This document shows, piece by piece, positions 38,466 through 49,800 of a stretch of DNA of 64,000 nt. Numbering within the stretch: the stretch's first letter is position 1; every line of letters begins with the position of its first letter. Where the stretch lies: the NCBI RefSeq assembly GCF_021215455.1, contig NZ_JAJPWV010000004.1, positions 248,001 to 312,000 on the forward strand, given 5' to 3'. Below the pieces are notes generated by a model that did not search any database, had not been told where the DNA came from, and saw only the letters and a list, made by a program, of their open reading frames with translations. Source of the stretch: Mucilaginibacter roseus. GTDB lineage: Bacteria; Bacteroidota; Bacteroidia; Sphingobacteriales; Sphingobacteriaceae. Made by a program: the position numbers and the translations under genes.

Positions 38466-39950
38466 ATGAGATTTAAAAAACCACTTGATGTATTACTAAA
38501 AGAAGCATCAGCAAGCGGCGAAGGCACATTACGCCGAACACTTAGCAGCTTCAACCTGGTAACCATGGGTATTGGTGCTATTATCGGCGCGGGCCTATTC
38601 TCGCTAACCGGTTTAGCCGCTGCTAATAACGCAGGCCCCGCGGTAACCATTTCATTTGTTATTGGCGCTATTGGCTGTGCTTTTGCCGGTTTGTGCTATG
38701 CAGAATTTGCCAGTATGATCCCCATTGCGGGTTCGGCGTATACATATTCATACGCAACAATGGGCGAATTTATGGCATGGATAATCGGTTGGGATTTGGT
38801 GTTGGAGTATGCCCTCGGCGCGGCAACAGTATCTATCAGTTGGTCGCAATACCTTACAAAGTTTCTCCATTTATATGATATACATATACCGCCGCAGTTT
38901 ACCATGTCGCCATGGGAAAGCGTAACCCTTGCTGATGGCAGCATAGTTAACGGCTATTTCAACTTACCTGCGGTATTTATTATCGTTTGCCTTTCTTTGC
39001 TCCTTATCAGGGGTACTAAAGAATCAGCTTTTGTAAACAACATCCTGGTAATATTAAAAGTAGCTGTAGTATTGGTATTCATCGCAGTGGGCTGGAGCTA
39101 TATCAACCCATCAAACCACGTTCCTTACATTCCTGAAAACACCGGCAAATTCGGCGAGTTCGGCTGGTCGGGCGTATTGCGCGGAGCAGGTGTAGTATTC
39201 TTCGCCTTCATCGGTTTTGATGCCGTATCAACCGCCGCTCAGGAAGCTAAAGATCCTAAACGCGGTATGCCAATCGGTATCATCGGTTCATTATTGGCCT
39301 GTACTTTATTATATGTATTGTTCTCGCACGTAATGACAGGTGTTGCCAACTATAAGGAGTTTAAAGACAGCGCTGCACCGGTTGCAGTAGCTATTGCTAA
39401 AACCCCTTACGCCTGGTTGCAAAAAGCTATCATCCTGGCTATCCTTGCTGGTTATACCTCAGTTATCCTGGTGATGCTGATGGGCCAGTCGCGCATATTT
39501 TATACCATGTCAAAAGACGGTCTTATTCCGCAGGTATTTGGTCAGGTTCATAAAAAGTTCCAAACTCCGTACAAATCAAACTTACTATTCGCGGTGTTTG
39601 TGAGCTTATTCGCTGCATTTGTACCGGTACACGTTGTGGGCGAAATGGTATCAATCGGTACCCTGTTCGCGTTCGTACTGGTTTGCGTTGGTGTTATGGT
39701 GATGCGTAAAAGCGACCCTAATACTCCGCGTCCGTTCCGTACGCCTTGGGTTCCCTTTGTACCAATCGCAGGTATTTTGATCTGTATTTCCATGATGGTT
39801 TCATTACCTGGCGATACATGGTTACGTTTAGCAATCTGGATGTTGTTAGGCTTAATTATTTATGCAGTTTACGGTAAAAAGCATTCGCTTATCCGTAACG
39901 GTAAAGTAAGTATCCCTAACGATCCGCCAAACCCACATTACACCGAATAA
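38466..39950 (+). CDS. APC-superfamily amino acid permease, CAT-like
   Basis: 494 residues with about 12 or more membrane helices. The N-terminal cytoplasmic LRRTLSSFNLVTMGIGAIIG and GAGLFSLTGLAAANNAGPA segments are typical of the cationic amino acid transporter (CAT, YfnA-like) branch. It belongs to a different branch from the LAT-like permease at 33786-35240, so the two are not recent duplicates. Substrate not predictable beyond amino acids. It has its own promoter box and terminator. Confidence 0.88.
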   Translation: MRFKKPLDVLLKEASASGEGTLRRTLSSFNLVTMGIGAIIGAGLFSLTGLAAANNAGPAVTISFVIGAIGCAFAGLCYAEFASMIPIAGSAYTYSYATMGEFMAWIIGWDLVLEYALGAATVSISWSQYLTKFLHLYDIHIPPQFTMSPWESVTLADGSIVNGYFNLPAVFIIVCLSLLLIRGTKESAFVNNILVILKVAVVLVFIAVGWSYINPSNHVPYIPENTGKFGEFGWSGVLRGAGVVFFAFIGFDAVSTAAQEAKDPKRGMPIGIIGSLLACTLLYVLFSHVMTGVANYKEFKDSAAPVAVAIAKTPYAWLQKAIILAILAGYTSVILVMLMGQSRIFYTMSKDGLIPQVFGQVHKKFQTPYKSNLLFAVFVSLFAAFVPVHVVGEMVSIGTLFAFVLVCVGVMVMRKSDPNTPRPFRTPWVPFVPIAGILICISMMVSLPGDTWLRLAIWMLLGLIIYAVYGKKHSLIRNGKVSIPNDPPNPHYTE

Positions 39951-39971
39951 TTTTTATTAAAAGCTTATATA

Positions 39972-40009
39972 AAAAGGTTCTGAAAAATTTCAGAACCTTT
40001 TTTGTTTTT
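39972..40009 (+). terminator. Terminator after the CAT-like permease gene
   Basis: AAAAGGTTCTGAAA pairs with TTTCAGAACCTTTT around a minimal loop and is followed by TTGTTTTTA. Confidence 0.92.
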
Positions 40010-40042
40010 AAATGCTTGTACATTAACCATAAACTAAACTGA

Positions 40043-41194
40043 ATGAAGAAAAGCCTGTGGATACTGGCCGTTATTTGCGTTATCAACTCCATGGGCTTTG
40101 GCATTGTGGTGCCATTGCTGTACAGCTACGGTAAAAAGTTTGGCATCACCAGCGAAACTTTGGGTTTGCTTACGGCGGCATTTTCCATTGCGCAGTTCTT
40201 CGCCACGCCGTTGCTTGGTTCCCTGTCTGACAAGTGGGGCCGCAAGCCGGTATTAGTCATCAGCTTAATAGGCACTTGTATATCCTTCATATTGTTTGCC
40301 CAGGCGCGCAGCGTTATCATGCTTTTTGCCGCGCGGATATTGGATGGTTTAACCGGCGGCAATATATCCGTAGCGCAGGCCATGGTATCAGATGTATCAT
40401 CTCCCGAAGACAGGGCAAAGAACTTCGGCATACTCAGCTCGGCCTTTGGTTTTGGCTTTGTTGCCGGGCCTGCATTGGGTGGCTTGCTCAGCAAATACGG
40501 CATGCATGTACCTTTCTATTTCGCGGCGGGCATAGCGCTTATCGGTGTGCTGTTGACCGTGTTCTTACTTAAGGAAACCAACTGCAAAACAGATAAAGAG
40601 CGAGCATATAAGTTCAGCTTCGCATCGCTGGTTAGTATTCTAAAACAGAAAACGATTGGCGTAAGCATATTTATAGGCTTTTTGTTGACTATGGCACAAT
40701 TCACCATGATTATCGGCTTCCAAACGTTTACTAACGATGAACTTAAATTGTCGCCGGCGCAAACCGGAATTTTTTACGCGGGCTTTGGCGTTACCGGTAT
40801 CATCATGCAATTGCTGGTGCCATTTTTTACCAGGGTATGCCGTTCTAAAGCGTTAATACTCCTGCTGTCTACATTGGTATGTTTGGGCGCCATGACGCTT
40901 GCCGGCCTGGCATCCGGCTTATGGTTGTTTGCTGCCGCGATAGGCATATACGGCCTTTTTAACGGTCTACGTAACCCCATGCTCAATGCCATAATTGCTG
41001 ATAACTCAAACGACGACGAACAAGGCAAGGTTTTAGGTATCAATCAATCATACACCTCTATCGGCCAAACGCTGGGGCCTGTCACCGCAGGTTTTGTGAC
41101 AGCCATATCACTGCATAGTATTTTCTTTTTAGCATCTTTGTACATCCTTACCGCTTTGTTGCTTAGTTTTAAGCTTAAACGGCAGGACTGCTAA
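40043..41194 (+). CDS. Major facilitator superfamily exporter (TetA-like, 12 helices)
   Basis: 383 residues with about 12 membrane helices. The MFS motif between helices 2 and 3 is GSLSDKWGRKPVL (about residues 58-70), and the antiporter-type motif C is GFVAGPALGGLL (about 135-146). These place it among drug:H+ antiporters of the TetA(P)/Bcr type. Substrate not predictable. Followed by marC after 22 nt on the same strand. Confidence 0.85.
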   Translation: MKKSLWILAVICVINSMGFGIVVPLLYSYGKKFGITSETLGLLTAAFSIAQFFATPLLGSLSDKWGRKPVLVISLIGTCISFILFAQARSVIMLFAARILDGLTGGNISVAQAMVSDVSSPEDRAKNFGILSSAFGFGFVAGPALGGLLSKYGMHVPFYFAAGIALIGVLLTVFLLKETNCKTDKERAYKFSFASLVSILKQKTIGVSIFIGFLLTMAQFTMIIGFQTFTNDELKLSPAQTGIFYAGFGVTGIIMQLLVPFFTRVCRSKALILLLSTLVCLGAMTLAGLASGLWLFAAAIGIYGLFNGLRNPMLNAIIADNSNDDEQGKVLGINQSYTSIGQTLGPVTAGFVTAISLHSIFFLASLYILTALLLSFKLKRQDC

Positions 41195-41216
41195 ACACTG
41201 ACCTTTATTATAATTT

Positions 41217-41792
41217 ATGCAGCCACTTATCTTTAAAGAGGTACTATCGGTTACCATGATCCTTTTTGCCATTATTGACATCTTAGGATCAATACCCGTA
41301 ATTATCGAGTTGCGCCAGCGCGCGGGGCATATACAATCAGAAAAAGCGAGTATCGCTGTACTGATATTAATGGTTACCTTTTTATTTGTGGGTAATGAAC
41401 TGCTGGATATTATCGGCCTTGATATATCTTCCTTCGCTATCGCGGGCTCTATCGTAATATTTATTATAGCGATGGAAATGATTTTAGGTATTACCTTTTT
41501 TAAGGATGATCCGGAGATGGCCAAAACAGTATCTATCGTGCCCCTGGCCTTCCCGCTTATCGCCGGTGCCGGTACCATGACTACGCTACTATCCCTAAAG
41601 TCTCAATATCAAACGCAGAACATTCTGGCAGCAATCGTAATTAATACCACTATAGTTTATCTGGTATTAAAAAATGTAAAATGGCTGGAGCACCTGCTGG
41701 GCAAGGCAGGCCTAAGTATTTTGCGTAAAGCCTTTGGGGTTATACTTTTAGCTATCGCGATAAAACTGTTCAGGAGTAATAGCGGGCTGTAA
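41217..41792 (+). CDS. MarC family integral membrane protein (UPF0056)
   Basis: 191 residues with six predicted membrane helices. The family patterns FAIIDILGSIPVIIEL near the N-terminus and VPLAFPLIAGAGTMTTLLSL in the middle are clear. The function of MarC proteins is unknown; an old link to multiple antibiotic resistance has not held up. It likely shares a transcript with the MFS gene upstream. Its stop is 1 nt from the end of the convergent RsmB-like gene. Confidence 0.9.
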   Translation: MQPLIFKEVLSVTMILFAIIDILGSIPVIIELRQRAGHIQSEKASIAVLILMVTFLFVGNELLDIIGLDISSFAIAGSIVIFIIAMEMILGITFFKDDPEMAKTVSIVPLAFPLIAGAGTMTTLLSLKSQYQTQNILAAIVINTTIVYLVLKNVKWLEHLLGKAGLSILRKAFGVILLAIAIKLFRSNSGL

Positions 41793-41793
41793 C

Positions 41794-42963
41794 CTATTCC
41801 GGGCGGATCAATCGCGCTACAAACATGGTATCAGCTTTACGTTCGTAGCCTTTCAATATCTGCTGGCTTTCGAGTTTCAGGCCTAACTCCGTAGTTAAAA
41901 ACTCAACGGCATCCTCGTTTTCGGCCTTAAATGCCGAGCAGGTGATGTATATAAGCGCTTTACCGGGTTTAAGATATTTGGCTACGTTACGGGCGATGCT
42001 TTGCTGCAAACGCTGAAAAAACAATATCCGCTGCGGGTTGAACTGGCTGATCATTTCCGGCGTGCGCCCCCAAGTACCGGAGCCGCTGCAAGGGGCATCT
42101 AATATAATGCCGTCAAATGCGTAATCGTGCATTTCCTGTTCGGGGTTTTGGGTCAGGTCGAGCACCTTTTTTTGGTACTTGAACAATCCTGCCTGATGGA
42201 AACGCTCGTCGAGATTGGCCAGGATAGATTCGCGAACGTCAGATACCACCAGTTTAATATCCGGCTGCAAGCTGTGCAACAACAATGATTTACCGCCTGA
42301 TGCCGCACAGGCATCCCACCATTTATCCCAGCGTTCGGGTTTAAAAAAATTGGCCGTTTGTTGGGATGAATAATCCTGCACCTCATACAAGTGCTGTTGG
42401 CGGGGCAATATATTTTCGAGCCGGGTGCCATTAGGCAAACAAAGGCAACCGTTGCCTTCGTCTTTGAAAAGAATGTCCGCTTTATTAAGTTCGGCTTTAA
42501 CCTGCGCTTCGTGCCCACGGAATACCCGTATGTACAGATCAGGCTGAATAAAGAAGGAGCGCAGAAACTTGTCCTTATTTACCTCTACGGATAGCTCGGC
42601 CGACCAAGGGAAAACCTCATCCAGTTTAAAATCAGAATATGTGGTTTTAATTAGCGCTATCTTTTCATTAATGCTGAAGCCGATGCAAGCCGCCCACTCG
42701 GGTTTAAAGTGCTGAAGAAAGGAATTGGACTGCGTGTTACATAAGAACTCGGCAACCATTAAACGTTCTTCGGGCGGCAGCGCAGGTAGTGCCCTACCCA
42801 GGCGGAAATAGTTATACACCAACCTACCCGCCACCTTACGGTCCGTTGAACCCATTTGTTTGTTAAGGCGGTAGAAGCCCGGCAAAAACTTACCCAGCGG
42901 CGTATCAGCCGGATATTCATCCAAAATACGTAAAAACGTTTTCAGCTGATTCAGTGCCTTCAT
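41794..42963 (-). CDS. RsmB/NOP2-family rRNA cytosine-5 methyltransferase
   Basis: 389 residues. The N-terminal about 120 residues resemble the NusB-like domain of RsmB (KQMGSTDRKVAGRLVYNYFR). The C-terminal Rossmann domain has a SAM loop (WDACAASGGKSLLL), the catalytic Cys in DAPCSGSGTWGR and the release Cys in ITCSAFKAENED. It likely makes m5C in 16S rRNA, but position 967 cannot be claimed from sequence alone. Its ATG overlaps the stop of the upstream lipoprotein gene by 4 nt. Confidence 0.88.
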   Translation of the reverse strand: MKALNQLKTFLRILDEYPADTPLGKFLPGFYRLNKQMGSTDRKVAGRLVYNYFRLGRALPALPPEERLMVAEFLCNTQSNSFLQHFKPEWAACIGFSINEKIALIKTTYSDFKLDEVFPWSAELSVEVNKDKFLRSFFIQPDLYIRVFRGHEAQVKAELNKADILFKDEGNGCLCLPNGTRLENILPRQQHLYEVQDYSSQQTANFFKPERWDKWWDACAASGGKSLLLHSLQPDIKLVVSDVRESILANLDERFHQAGLFKYQKKVLDLTQNPEQEMHDYAFDGIILDAPCSGSGTWGRTPEMISQFNPQRILFFQRLQQSIARNVAKYLKPGKALIYITCSAFKAENEDAVEFLTTELGLKLESQQILKGYERKADTMFVARLIRPE

Positions 42964-44234
42964 TCTACCTGCTTTAGTTCAAAATTCTCGTAACGCAACA
43001 GGTTTACATGTTTGTTCACCCAACCCTGGTCTTTTTTGTAAATAAAGTCAAAGCTGTTATGCAGACCCCTGAATTCGTTATCATCAAGACTTTTCAGCTT
43101 ATCGTTATCATCAGCCAGTAGCTGACCAAAGTACATACCCTCATCAAAGGCCTTAATGGCATATTCAGATGGTTCGGCACGATAAGCGCGACGATAGTTA
43201 CGCATAAAGGTGATGGTAGCCTGCGAGCGGTAGTTTACCCTGTCGGCCGATGTGATGTAAGCGTTCAGGCGCTGCATCTGGTCCGATTTCAGGAAGCTGA
43301 ACTTTTCCCAGTTAGGATGGCCGATCAGCGTCATGGGGTATCGCTTGGCCAGCGTATCCAACGAGTATAAAGTAATTTTTAAAAACGACTGGTTGGTTGA
43401 CGGTATAACCATAACATTACGGTCAAACTTGGTCATCTGCGCTACAATCGGCTTCAGGTTGCCGCGTGTTACGGTTAGCTGAACCACTTTTATTTTTTTC
43501 TTGCTCAAACTGTCAACAGCCTTCTTAAAGTATCTGATGTAAGGCAACTCGGCACTAAAGCCGGATGTAAGCACGAATATCTTTTTGGTCTTCGATTTAT
43601 CTACCGCGAATTCCGCCGCACGCAGGGCATGGTATTCCAATGGTGGGATTACCGTTATCAGATTCTCGGCATTATAGGTAGTTGGCGCTGATGGTGAAAG
43701 CGGCGAAAGGATCAGCTTTTTGTTGTTACCCGGCACAGTGGTAAACGCCTTCATGCCGTCAGGGAAAACAGGGCCAACAATCAGGTCGCTATTCTTGATC
43801 TGTGGGTTTAACGCCAGACTATGCGATTGTGAGGGCTCATCTTTTGAGTCGAACAACTGCACGCGATAATTAGCACCTTCGCCGGTAAGTGAGTCAAGCG
43901 CAAGCTTAAAGCCACGGTAATAATCTAACGCGATGGAAGCTTTTTTTAAACCCGCGGCGCTGTAGTTAGCGCCGGGGTTCAAATGATCGAGGCCGAAAGG
44001 CAGTATCAAAGCGATGTTTGATACTTTTTTATCTGATACCTTCTTGTTATTCTTCTCGTCTTTTTTGTCCTTAACAGACTTATCGGTTGTGCCGGTTGTT
44101 TTATCAGTTGGCTTAGTTGTACCCTTACTAACAGGGCGTGTTTTTGGCGAACACGCAGCAGCAAGTGCAACAACTAAAATTAGTAACCACTTATTCCCAC
44201 TCAATAGTGGCCGGTGGTTTCGAACTGATATCAT
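42960..44234 (-). CDS. Lipoprotein with type 1 periplasmic-binding fold (amino acid ABC substrate-binding-like)
   Basis: A lipobox ALAAAC follows a short hydrophobic stretch ([13 protein letters not shown]), so the protein is a lipoprotein. After a Lys/Thr-rich linker (about residues 30-68) the domain from [17 protein letters not shown] onward has the Leu/Ile/Val-binding-protein fold, as in LpoA-like proteins. No permease or ATPase genes are nearby, so a role in wall or envelope control is as likely as transport. ATG 44234 overlaps guaA by 44 nt; a TTG at 44204, which gives a more ordinary signal peptide, is a real alternative start. Confidence 0.8.
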   Translation of the reverse strand: MISVRNHRPLLSGNKWLLILVVALAAACSPKTRPVSKGTTKPTDKTTGTTDKSVKDKKDEKNNKKVSDKKVSNIALILPFGLDHLNPGANYSAAGLKKASIALDYYRGFKLALDSLTGEGANYRVQLFDSKDEPSQSHSLALNPQIKNSDLIVGPVFPDGMKAFTTVPGNNKKLILSPLSPSAPTTYNAENLITVIPPLEYHALRAAEFAVDKSKTKKIFVLTSGFSAELPYIRYFKKAVDSLSKKKIKVVQLTVTRGNLKPIVAQMTKFDRNVMVIPSTNQSFLKITLYSLDTLAKRYPMTLIGHPNWEKFSFLKSDQMQRLNAYITSADRVNYRSQATITFMRNYRRAYRAEPSEYAIKAFDEGMYFGQLLADDNDKLKSLDDNEFRGLHNSFDFIYKKDQGWVNKHVNLLRYENFELKQVE

Positions 44235-45720
44235 ATACTACCCGGTTTATGCCTTTTACGTTATTGATAATTTCGTTTGATATTTTAGCCAGCAGTTCAT
44301 ACGGTAAATGGCACCAATCGGCCGTCATACCGTCAACTGATTCAACCGCGCGCAACGCTACCGCATTTTCGTAAGTGCGCTCATCGCCCATTACGCCTAC
44401 CGACTGTACCGGTAAGAAGATGGTGCCTGCCTGCCAAACTTTATCATAAACACCGGCAGCCCTTAAATTGTTGATGTAAATTGCATCGGCTTCCTGTAAT
44501 ATATGTACTTTCTCAGGGGTTACCTCACCTAATATCCTGATAGCCAAACCCGGACCCGGGAATGGGTGGCGGCCTAAAATATTAGGATCAATACCCAAAG
44601 CCTTGCCAACGTTTCGCACTTCATCCTTAAACAGGGTATTCAACGGCTCAACTACCTTCAGCTTCATAAAATCAGGCAAGCCACCTACGTTATGGTGCGA
44701 TTTGATGGTAGCCGATGGTCCTTTAACCGATACCGATTCGATTACGTCAGGATAGATAGTGCCCTGGCCAAGCCATTTTACATCCTGAACCTCATGCGCG
44801 GCATCATCAAATACTTCGATGAATACGCGGCCGATGGCTTTACGTTTCAGTTCAGGGTCGGTTAAACCGGCCAGGGCATCGTAAAAACGTTGTTTGGCGT
44901 CAATGCCTTTTATGTTCAAGCCCATGTGCTTGTACGAGTCGAGCACCAGCTCATATTCGTCCTTACGCAGCAGGCCGTTATCAACAAATATGCAGTGCAG
45001 GTTTTTGCCGATAGCATGGTGCAGCAATACCGCCGCCACTGATGAATCAACACCCCCCGAAAGACCAAGCACTACCTTATCGTCGCCCAGTTTTTCTTTA
45101 AGCTGCGCGATGGTGGTTTCAACAAATGAATCCGGCGTCCAGTCCTGCGAGCATCCGCAAATATCTACTAAAAAGTTATGCAGCAGTTGCTTGCCATCCA
45201 CACTGTGAGTTACCTCCGGGTGAAACTGGATGCCGTAGGTTTGCGAGCCGGTTACATGGTAAGCGGCAACACGTACACTATCGGTACTGGCAATTACCTC
45301 AAAATTATCAGCCAAACGGGCAATGGTATCGCCATGCGACATCCACACCTGCGAATCAGCCGGGATCATCTTCAACAACGGGTTTTCATGGTTTATATAT
45401 TGCAGGTTGGCACGGCCATACTCGCGCGTGCTTGATGGCAATACTTCGCCGCCGTTAAAGTGGGCCAGGTACTGCGCGCCGTAACATACACCAAGTATCG
45501 GCAATGAGCCATGAAACTTAGCGAAATCAAAGTGAGGCGCATCGTCCTGACGAACAGAATAAGGCGAACCCGAAAGGATGATACCCTTTACGCCGCCGTC
45601 AACTTCAGGAAAATTATTGAAGGGATGGATCTCGCAGTATATGCGAAGCTCCCTGACACGGCGCGCTATTAATTGGGTGAACTGCGAACCGAAGTCAAGA
45701 ATGAGGATTTTTTCTTGCAT
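44191..45720 (-). CDS. guaA: GMP synthase (glutamine-hydrolysing) GuaA
   Basis: Converts XMP to GMP with glutamine as nitrogen donor. The N-terminal class I amidotransferase starts [20 protein letters not shown] and has the nucleophile in GVCYGAQYL. The ATP pyrophosphatase domain has the P-loop [10 protein letters not shown], and the C-terminal dimerisation domain ends PPATIEWE. 509 residues from ATG 45720; the TTG at 45726 is rejected because a promoter box ends 3 nt before the ATG. The 3' end overlaps the next gene. Confidence 0.97.
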   Translation of the reverse strand: MQEKILILDFGSQFTQLIARRVRELRIYCEIHPFNNFPEVDGGVKGIILSGSPYSVRQDDAPHFDFAKFHGSLPILGVCYGAQYLAHFNGGEVLPSSTREYGRANLQYINHENPLLKMIPADSQVWMSHGDTIARLADNFEVIASTDSVRVAAYHVTGSQTYGIQFHPEVTHSVDGKQLLHNFLVDICGCSQDWTPDSFVETTIAQLKEKLGDDKVVLGLSGGVDSSVAAVLLHHAIGKNLHCIFVDNGLLRKDEYELVLDSYKHMGLNIKGIDAKQRFYDALAGLTDPELKRKAIGRVFIEVFDDAAHEVQDVKWLGQGTIYPDVIESVSVKGPSATIKSHHNVGGLPDFMKLKVVEPLNTLFKDEVRNVGKALGIDPNILGRHPFPGPGLAIRILGEVTPEKVHILQEADAIYINNLRAAGVYDKVWQAGTIFLPVQSVGVMGDERTYENAVALRAVESVDGMTADWCHLPYELLAKISNEIINNVKGINRVVYDISSKPPATIEWE

Positions 45721-45723
45721 GGG

Positions 45724-45731
45724 CAAAGATA
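45724..45731 (-). promoter_or_regulatory. -7 promoter box (TATCTTTG) directly before the guaA ATG
   Basis: Read on the minus strand, TATCTTTG is followed by CCC and then the ATG at 45720. If used, transcription would begin at or very close to the start codon, giving a leaderless or nearly leaderless guaA mRNA. Confidence 0.55.
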
Positions 45732-45777
45732 GGATTTAGATGCGAAATGTAAAAAATGAGTTTGAAGATAGTTTTAT

Positions 45778-46149
45778 CTAATTATCATGGTACTTAACTT
45801 TAAAGGCGCTGTCGGCCACAGCCTTTAATTCCTCTGTCCATATAACGGGGCTGATATTTTTACCTGCTGTTATTTGATATGCGGTATACCCAATATCCTT
45901 ACTATCTACAATGATGGTATCATCAGTTGGATGCCATGATACCTGCCACTTCATATAGTCAGACGCGCCGGTTTGCAGCGTGCTTAACCATGTATTGTTT
46001 TGGGTGTATAGCTTTAACCTTAAGCATCCATTTTTCACTTTGTTGTCCGCTGTATTATTGATATCAACAATCAAACTGTACTTTTTTGAGGGTGAGATCA
46101 AATGTAGCTTTTCATCAGAAGGACAACATCCGCATAAAAGCAAAAACAA
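45778..46149 (-). pseudogene. Small lipoprotein gene with an in-frame stop in its signal peptide
   Basis: The frame from TTG 46149 reads MFLLLCGCCPSDEK and continues for 123 residues (LISPSKKYSLIVDIN, YMKWQVSWHPTDDTIIVDS). The natural start appears to be ATG 46182, which gives MNRIPIF, then TGA (46161-46159), then LSILFLLLCGCC. The full reading would be a normal lipoprotein signal with a Cys lipobox, broken by one stop codon. Either the gene is a recent pseudogene, or it is rescued by the weak TTG, whose product would lack a basic N-region. The product family is not recognised. Confidence 0.6.
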
Positions 46150-46191
46150 TATTGAGAGTCAAAAAATCGGGATACGGTTCATGTTTAAAAC

Positions 46192-46217
46192 AAAAAAGGC
46201 CGGAATTAACCGGCCTT
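46192..46217 (-). terminator. Terminator after eno
   Basis: On the minus strand AAGGCCGG, a 6-nt loop and CCGGCCTT are followed by a T run (46197-46192). It separates eno from the small lipoprotein gene. Confidence 0.88.
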
Positions 46218-46261
46218 AATATAGTTAAGAATTTTGTGATTAGCTTTTGGCTATCAACAAA

Positions 46262-47563
<1,302 letters not shown>

Positions 47564-47603
47564 TTATCAGCGTTTTTTATTAAAACTTTAAACTGCGCTA
47601 AGT

Positions 47604-47633
47604 TAAAGCTAATTAGCTAAAACGCAATTACAA
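47604..47633 (-). promoter_or_regulatory. Predicted eno promoter (TTG, 19 nt, TAGCTTTA)
   Basis: On the minus strand a TTG at 47633-47631 is separated by 19 nt from TAGCTTTA (47611-47604). The -7 box differs from TAnnTTTG only at the last base, and the spacing fits the Bacteroidetes housekeeping promoter. Confidence 0.5.
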
Positions 47634-47652
47634 TTTAGTATTTAATGATTAT

Positions 47653-48393
47653 TTAATCGTGGATTGACGGTATGTGCTCCCTCGGCTTGCTCTTTTTGCG
47701 GTTAATGCGGTACTGCAATAAAATGGCCAGGTTGTTTTTGGCACCTGCAGATGTAAGCGTATAATTATACTGGTTCATCCAACCGGCTTGTATGCTTAAT
47801 GATTTATCAAACTGGTAACCCAATGCGGCCGAAAAGCGGTTACGCTCAAAATGTGGTGCCTTGTTGTTTAAAAACACCTCATTAAACAAAGCAATGTACC
47901 ATGTTTTGGGGTCAACTTTGGGGTGATTTAACGGAATAGCCACATTCAGCCTGTAACGGAAGCGGTTGCGGTAGCCGGTTTTTTCAAAAAAGCGCTGCTC
48001 GATGCGGTAGCGGTGCTCAATCTTTATCCTGTCTAAAAACTGGTTAACTACCAACTGCTCCCACAAACGGGTTTCAAGCGCGGTTGGTGGCTCGTCCAGG
48101 TTGTCGTAATCATAAGTAATGTAACGGCCGCTACCAATAAGCGCCGTGTAGTTTTTGGCGATATCGTAGCTTATGCCACCTTTTACTTCGTAATAAAAAG
48201 GCTGGTTATATAATAAAGTATTCGTACGGGTTTGCAACTCGATATAGCCGCCCCACTTATGGGCGCTATCGCCGGGTAAAACCACGGTGACGATGCCCCA
48301 GGTGCCTGTTTTGCTGTTTTGGGCCTTAACATTTACCGAACAAAAAATTAATATCAGGATTGATAAAGCGAAAAAAATGGTGTGTTTTAACAT
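47653..48393 (-). CDS. DUF2490 family protein, secreted or outer-membrane
   Basis: 246 residues. Signal peptide with a long hydrophobic core (IFFALSILILIFCSVNVKA|Q). The mature part alternates polar and aromatic residues (YIELQTRTNTLLYNQPFYYE, RFRYRLNVAIPLNHPK, SIQAGWMNQYNYTL) as in a small outer-membrane beta-barrel, and matches my memory of DUF2490. Function unknown. It stands alone between eno and the ABC permease gene. Confidence 0.8.
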   Translation of the reverse strand: MLKHTIFFALSILILIFCSVNVKAQNSKTGTWGIVTVVLPGDSAHKWGGYIELQTRTNTLLYNQPFYYEVKGGISYDIAKNYTALIGSGRYITYDYDNLDEPPTALETRLWEQLVVNQFLDRIKIEHRYRIEQRFFEKTGYRNRFRYRLNVAIPLNHPKVDPKTWYIALFNEVFLNNKAPHFERNRFSAALGYQFDKSLSIQAGWMNQYNYTLTSAGAKNNLAILLQYRINRKKSKPREHIPSIHD

Positions 48394-48481
48394 CAGATTA
48401 ACATTACATCACAAAAGTATTTCGCGAATGTTATCTGAATGTTAAGAGGATAGTTCCTAATATTATTTTAATGTTAATTAA

Positions 48482-49663
48482 CTATTCCCATTTAAAAGTT
48501 TTTACGGCTACTGTATAGATAACCACACCCCATATCAACAATACTAACAACTGGTGAGTAACATCGCCCAGCCCGGCACCTTCAAATGCTACCTTGCGCA
48601 TAGCATCATTAAGATAAGTTAAAGGTAAAATGCGGCTTAAAGGCTGTAGCCAGGCCGGGAAATTATCAATAGAAAAAAAAGTGCCCGACAGCAGGAATTG
48701 CGGCAACGTGATTATGTTGGCTATTGGCGGCACAGAGCTTTCGTTTTTGGCGATGCCGGATACCGTGAAGCCAAAACCCATAAACACAATTAACCCGATG
48801 ACCGACAGTATCAGCATGTTGATTACCGTTACCGCGCCATGCACCAGCGTAAAGCCAAAAGCAAAGTGGCCGATAAGGATGATAAACAGCGCCCCGATCA
48901 GCGAGAAGCAGATACGTGCCAGCGCCTCGCCCAATACAATACTTGCCCTTTTAACCGGCGTAGCAAAAAAGCGCTTGATAACTAAGGTGATGCGCAGGCT
49001 CAGGAACACGAATGCCGTACCAAACACCCCTGTACTTAGCAATGAAAAGCCCAACTGGCCAGGTAAAATAAAATCAATGGTTTTGTACGCACGGCCTGTC
49101 ATGGTGCTTTCGCGAACTTCAGCCATTTGAAAACCAGCGGCGGCACGGGCGGCAGCATCGGCATCACCGCCAGAACGACCTGCCAGCACTTGCTGCATAA
49201 ATTTTATATTCACCTCATTTTTTATATTGGTGATTATCGATTTAAATATCTCGCCTTTGGCAGATGATGTGGTATAGTTTACATTAACGGTGTAAGGAGC
49301 ATTGCCGGATGTGAGACGCATTTTACCATCGCCGGTTTTAACGTAGTTGTTCGATCTGATTTGCAATACCGCATCCAAACTACCTTTTGATAGGTTTTGA
49401 TTAAGCGATGGGGTGTCCAACCCTTTGTGGAGTTTGATAATGGATGTTTGTTCAAGCGCTTTATAGATCGGGTTAGCGGTATCCGTTCCCGGCGCTACGC
49501 CAACATCAACCTTTACACCGCCGCCACCAATAAAGCCGAATACCAAAATAAATATCAGCGGGAACGCCAGCGTAAAAACCACCGACGACGGGCTGCGCAG
49601 GATTGACCGTAAACTCGCCTTTGCAATGGCCAGCGTGGCCCCAACATGATTGTATTTACTCAT
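48482..49663 (-). CDS. ABC-2 type exporter permease
   Basis: 393 residues from ATG 49663. One N-terminal helix (VVFTLAFPLIFILVFGFIGG), a large extracytoplasmic domain (about 45-205), then a cluster of about five helices typical of ABC2_membrane proteins (YhhJ/DrrB-like). The frame could be read from a GTG at 49672, but that codon belongs to a GC-rich repeat, so the ATG is preferred. It pairs with the ATPase encoded upstream. Substrate unknown; such pairs export lipids, drugs or peptides. Confidence 0.88.
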   Translation of the reverse strand: MSKYNHVGATLAIAKASLRSILRSPSSVVFTLAFPLIFILVFGFIGGGGVKVDVGVAPGTDTANPIYKALEQTSIIKLHKGLDTPSLNQNLSKGSLDAVLQIRSNNYVKTGDGKMRLTSGNAPYTVNVNYTTSSAKGEIFKSIITNIKNEVNIKFMQQVLAGRSGGDADAAARAAAGFQMAEVRESTMTGRAYKTIDFILPGQLGFSLLSTGVFGTAFVFLSLRITLVIKRFFATPVKRASIVLGEALARICFSLIGALFIILIGHFAFGFTLVHGAVTVINMLILSVIGLIVFMGFGFTVSGIAKNESSVPPIANIITLPQFLLSGTFFSIDNFPAWLQPLSRILPLTYLNDAMRKVAFEGAGLGDVTHQLLVLLIWGVVIYTVAVKTFKWE

Positions 49664-49666
49664 AAA

Positions 49667-49702
49667 CCTCACCCCAACCCCTCTCCGGGGGAGAGGGGCT
49701 TT
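49667..49702 (-). repeat. GC-rich REP-like element before the ABC permease gene
   Basis: On the minus strand AGCCCCTCTCCCCCGGAGAG then GGGTTGGGGTGAGG. The GTGAGG tail ends 3 nt before the permease ATG, the same placement and orientation as at ftsW, ilvB, leuB and the methyltransferase gene on the plus strand. Confidence 0.8.
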
Positions 49703-49800
49703 TTAATGTATCTTGATTAATATTGTTATATAACTAATTACTGCAAACCGTCAACTATCAACTAAAAACTGCTACCGCCACTGCAACTACTACTATTAAA

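Noticed and set aside
49664..49672. GTG at 49672 as the start of the ABC permease
   Set aside because: The codon lies in a GC-rich repeat; ATG 49663 is followed by family-like sequence.
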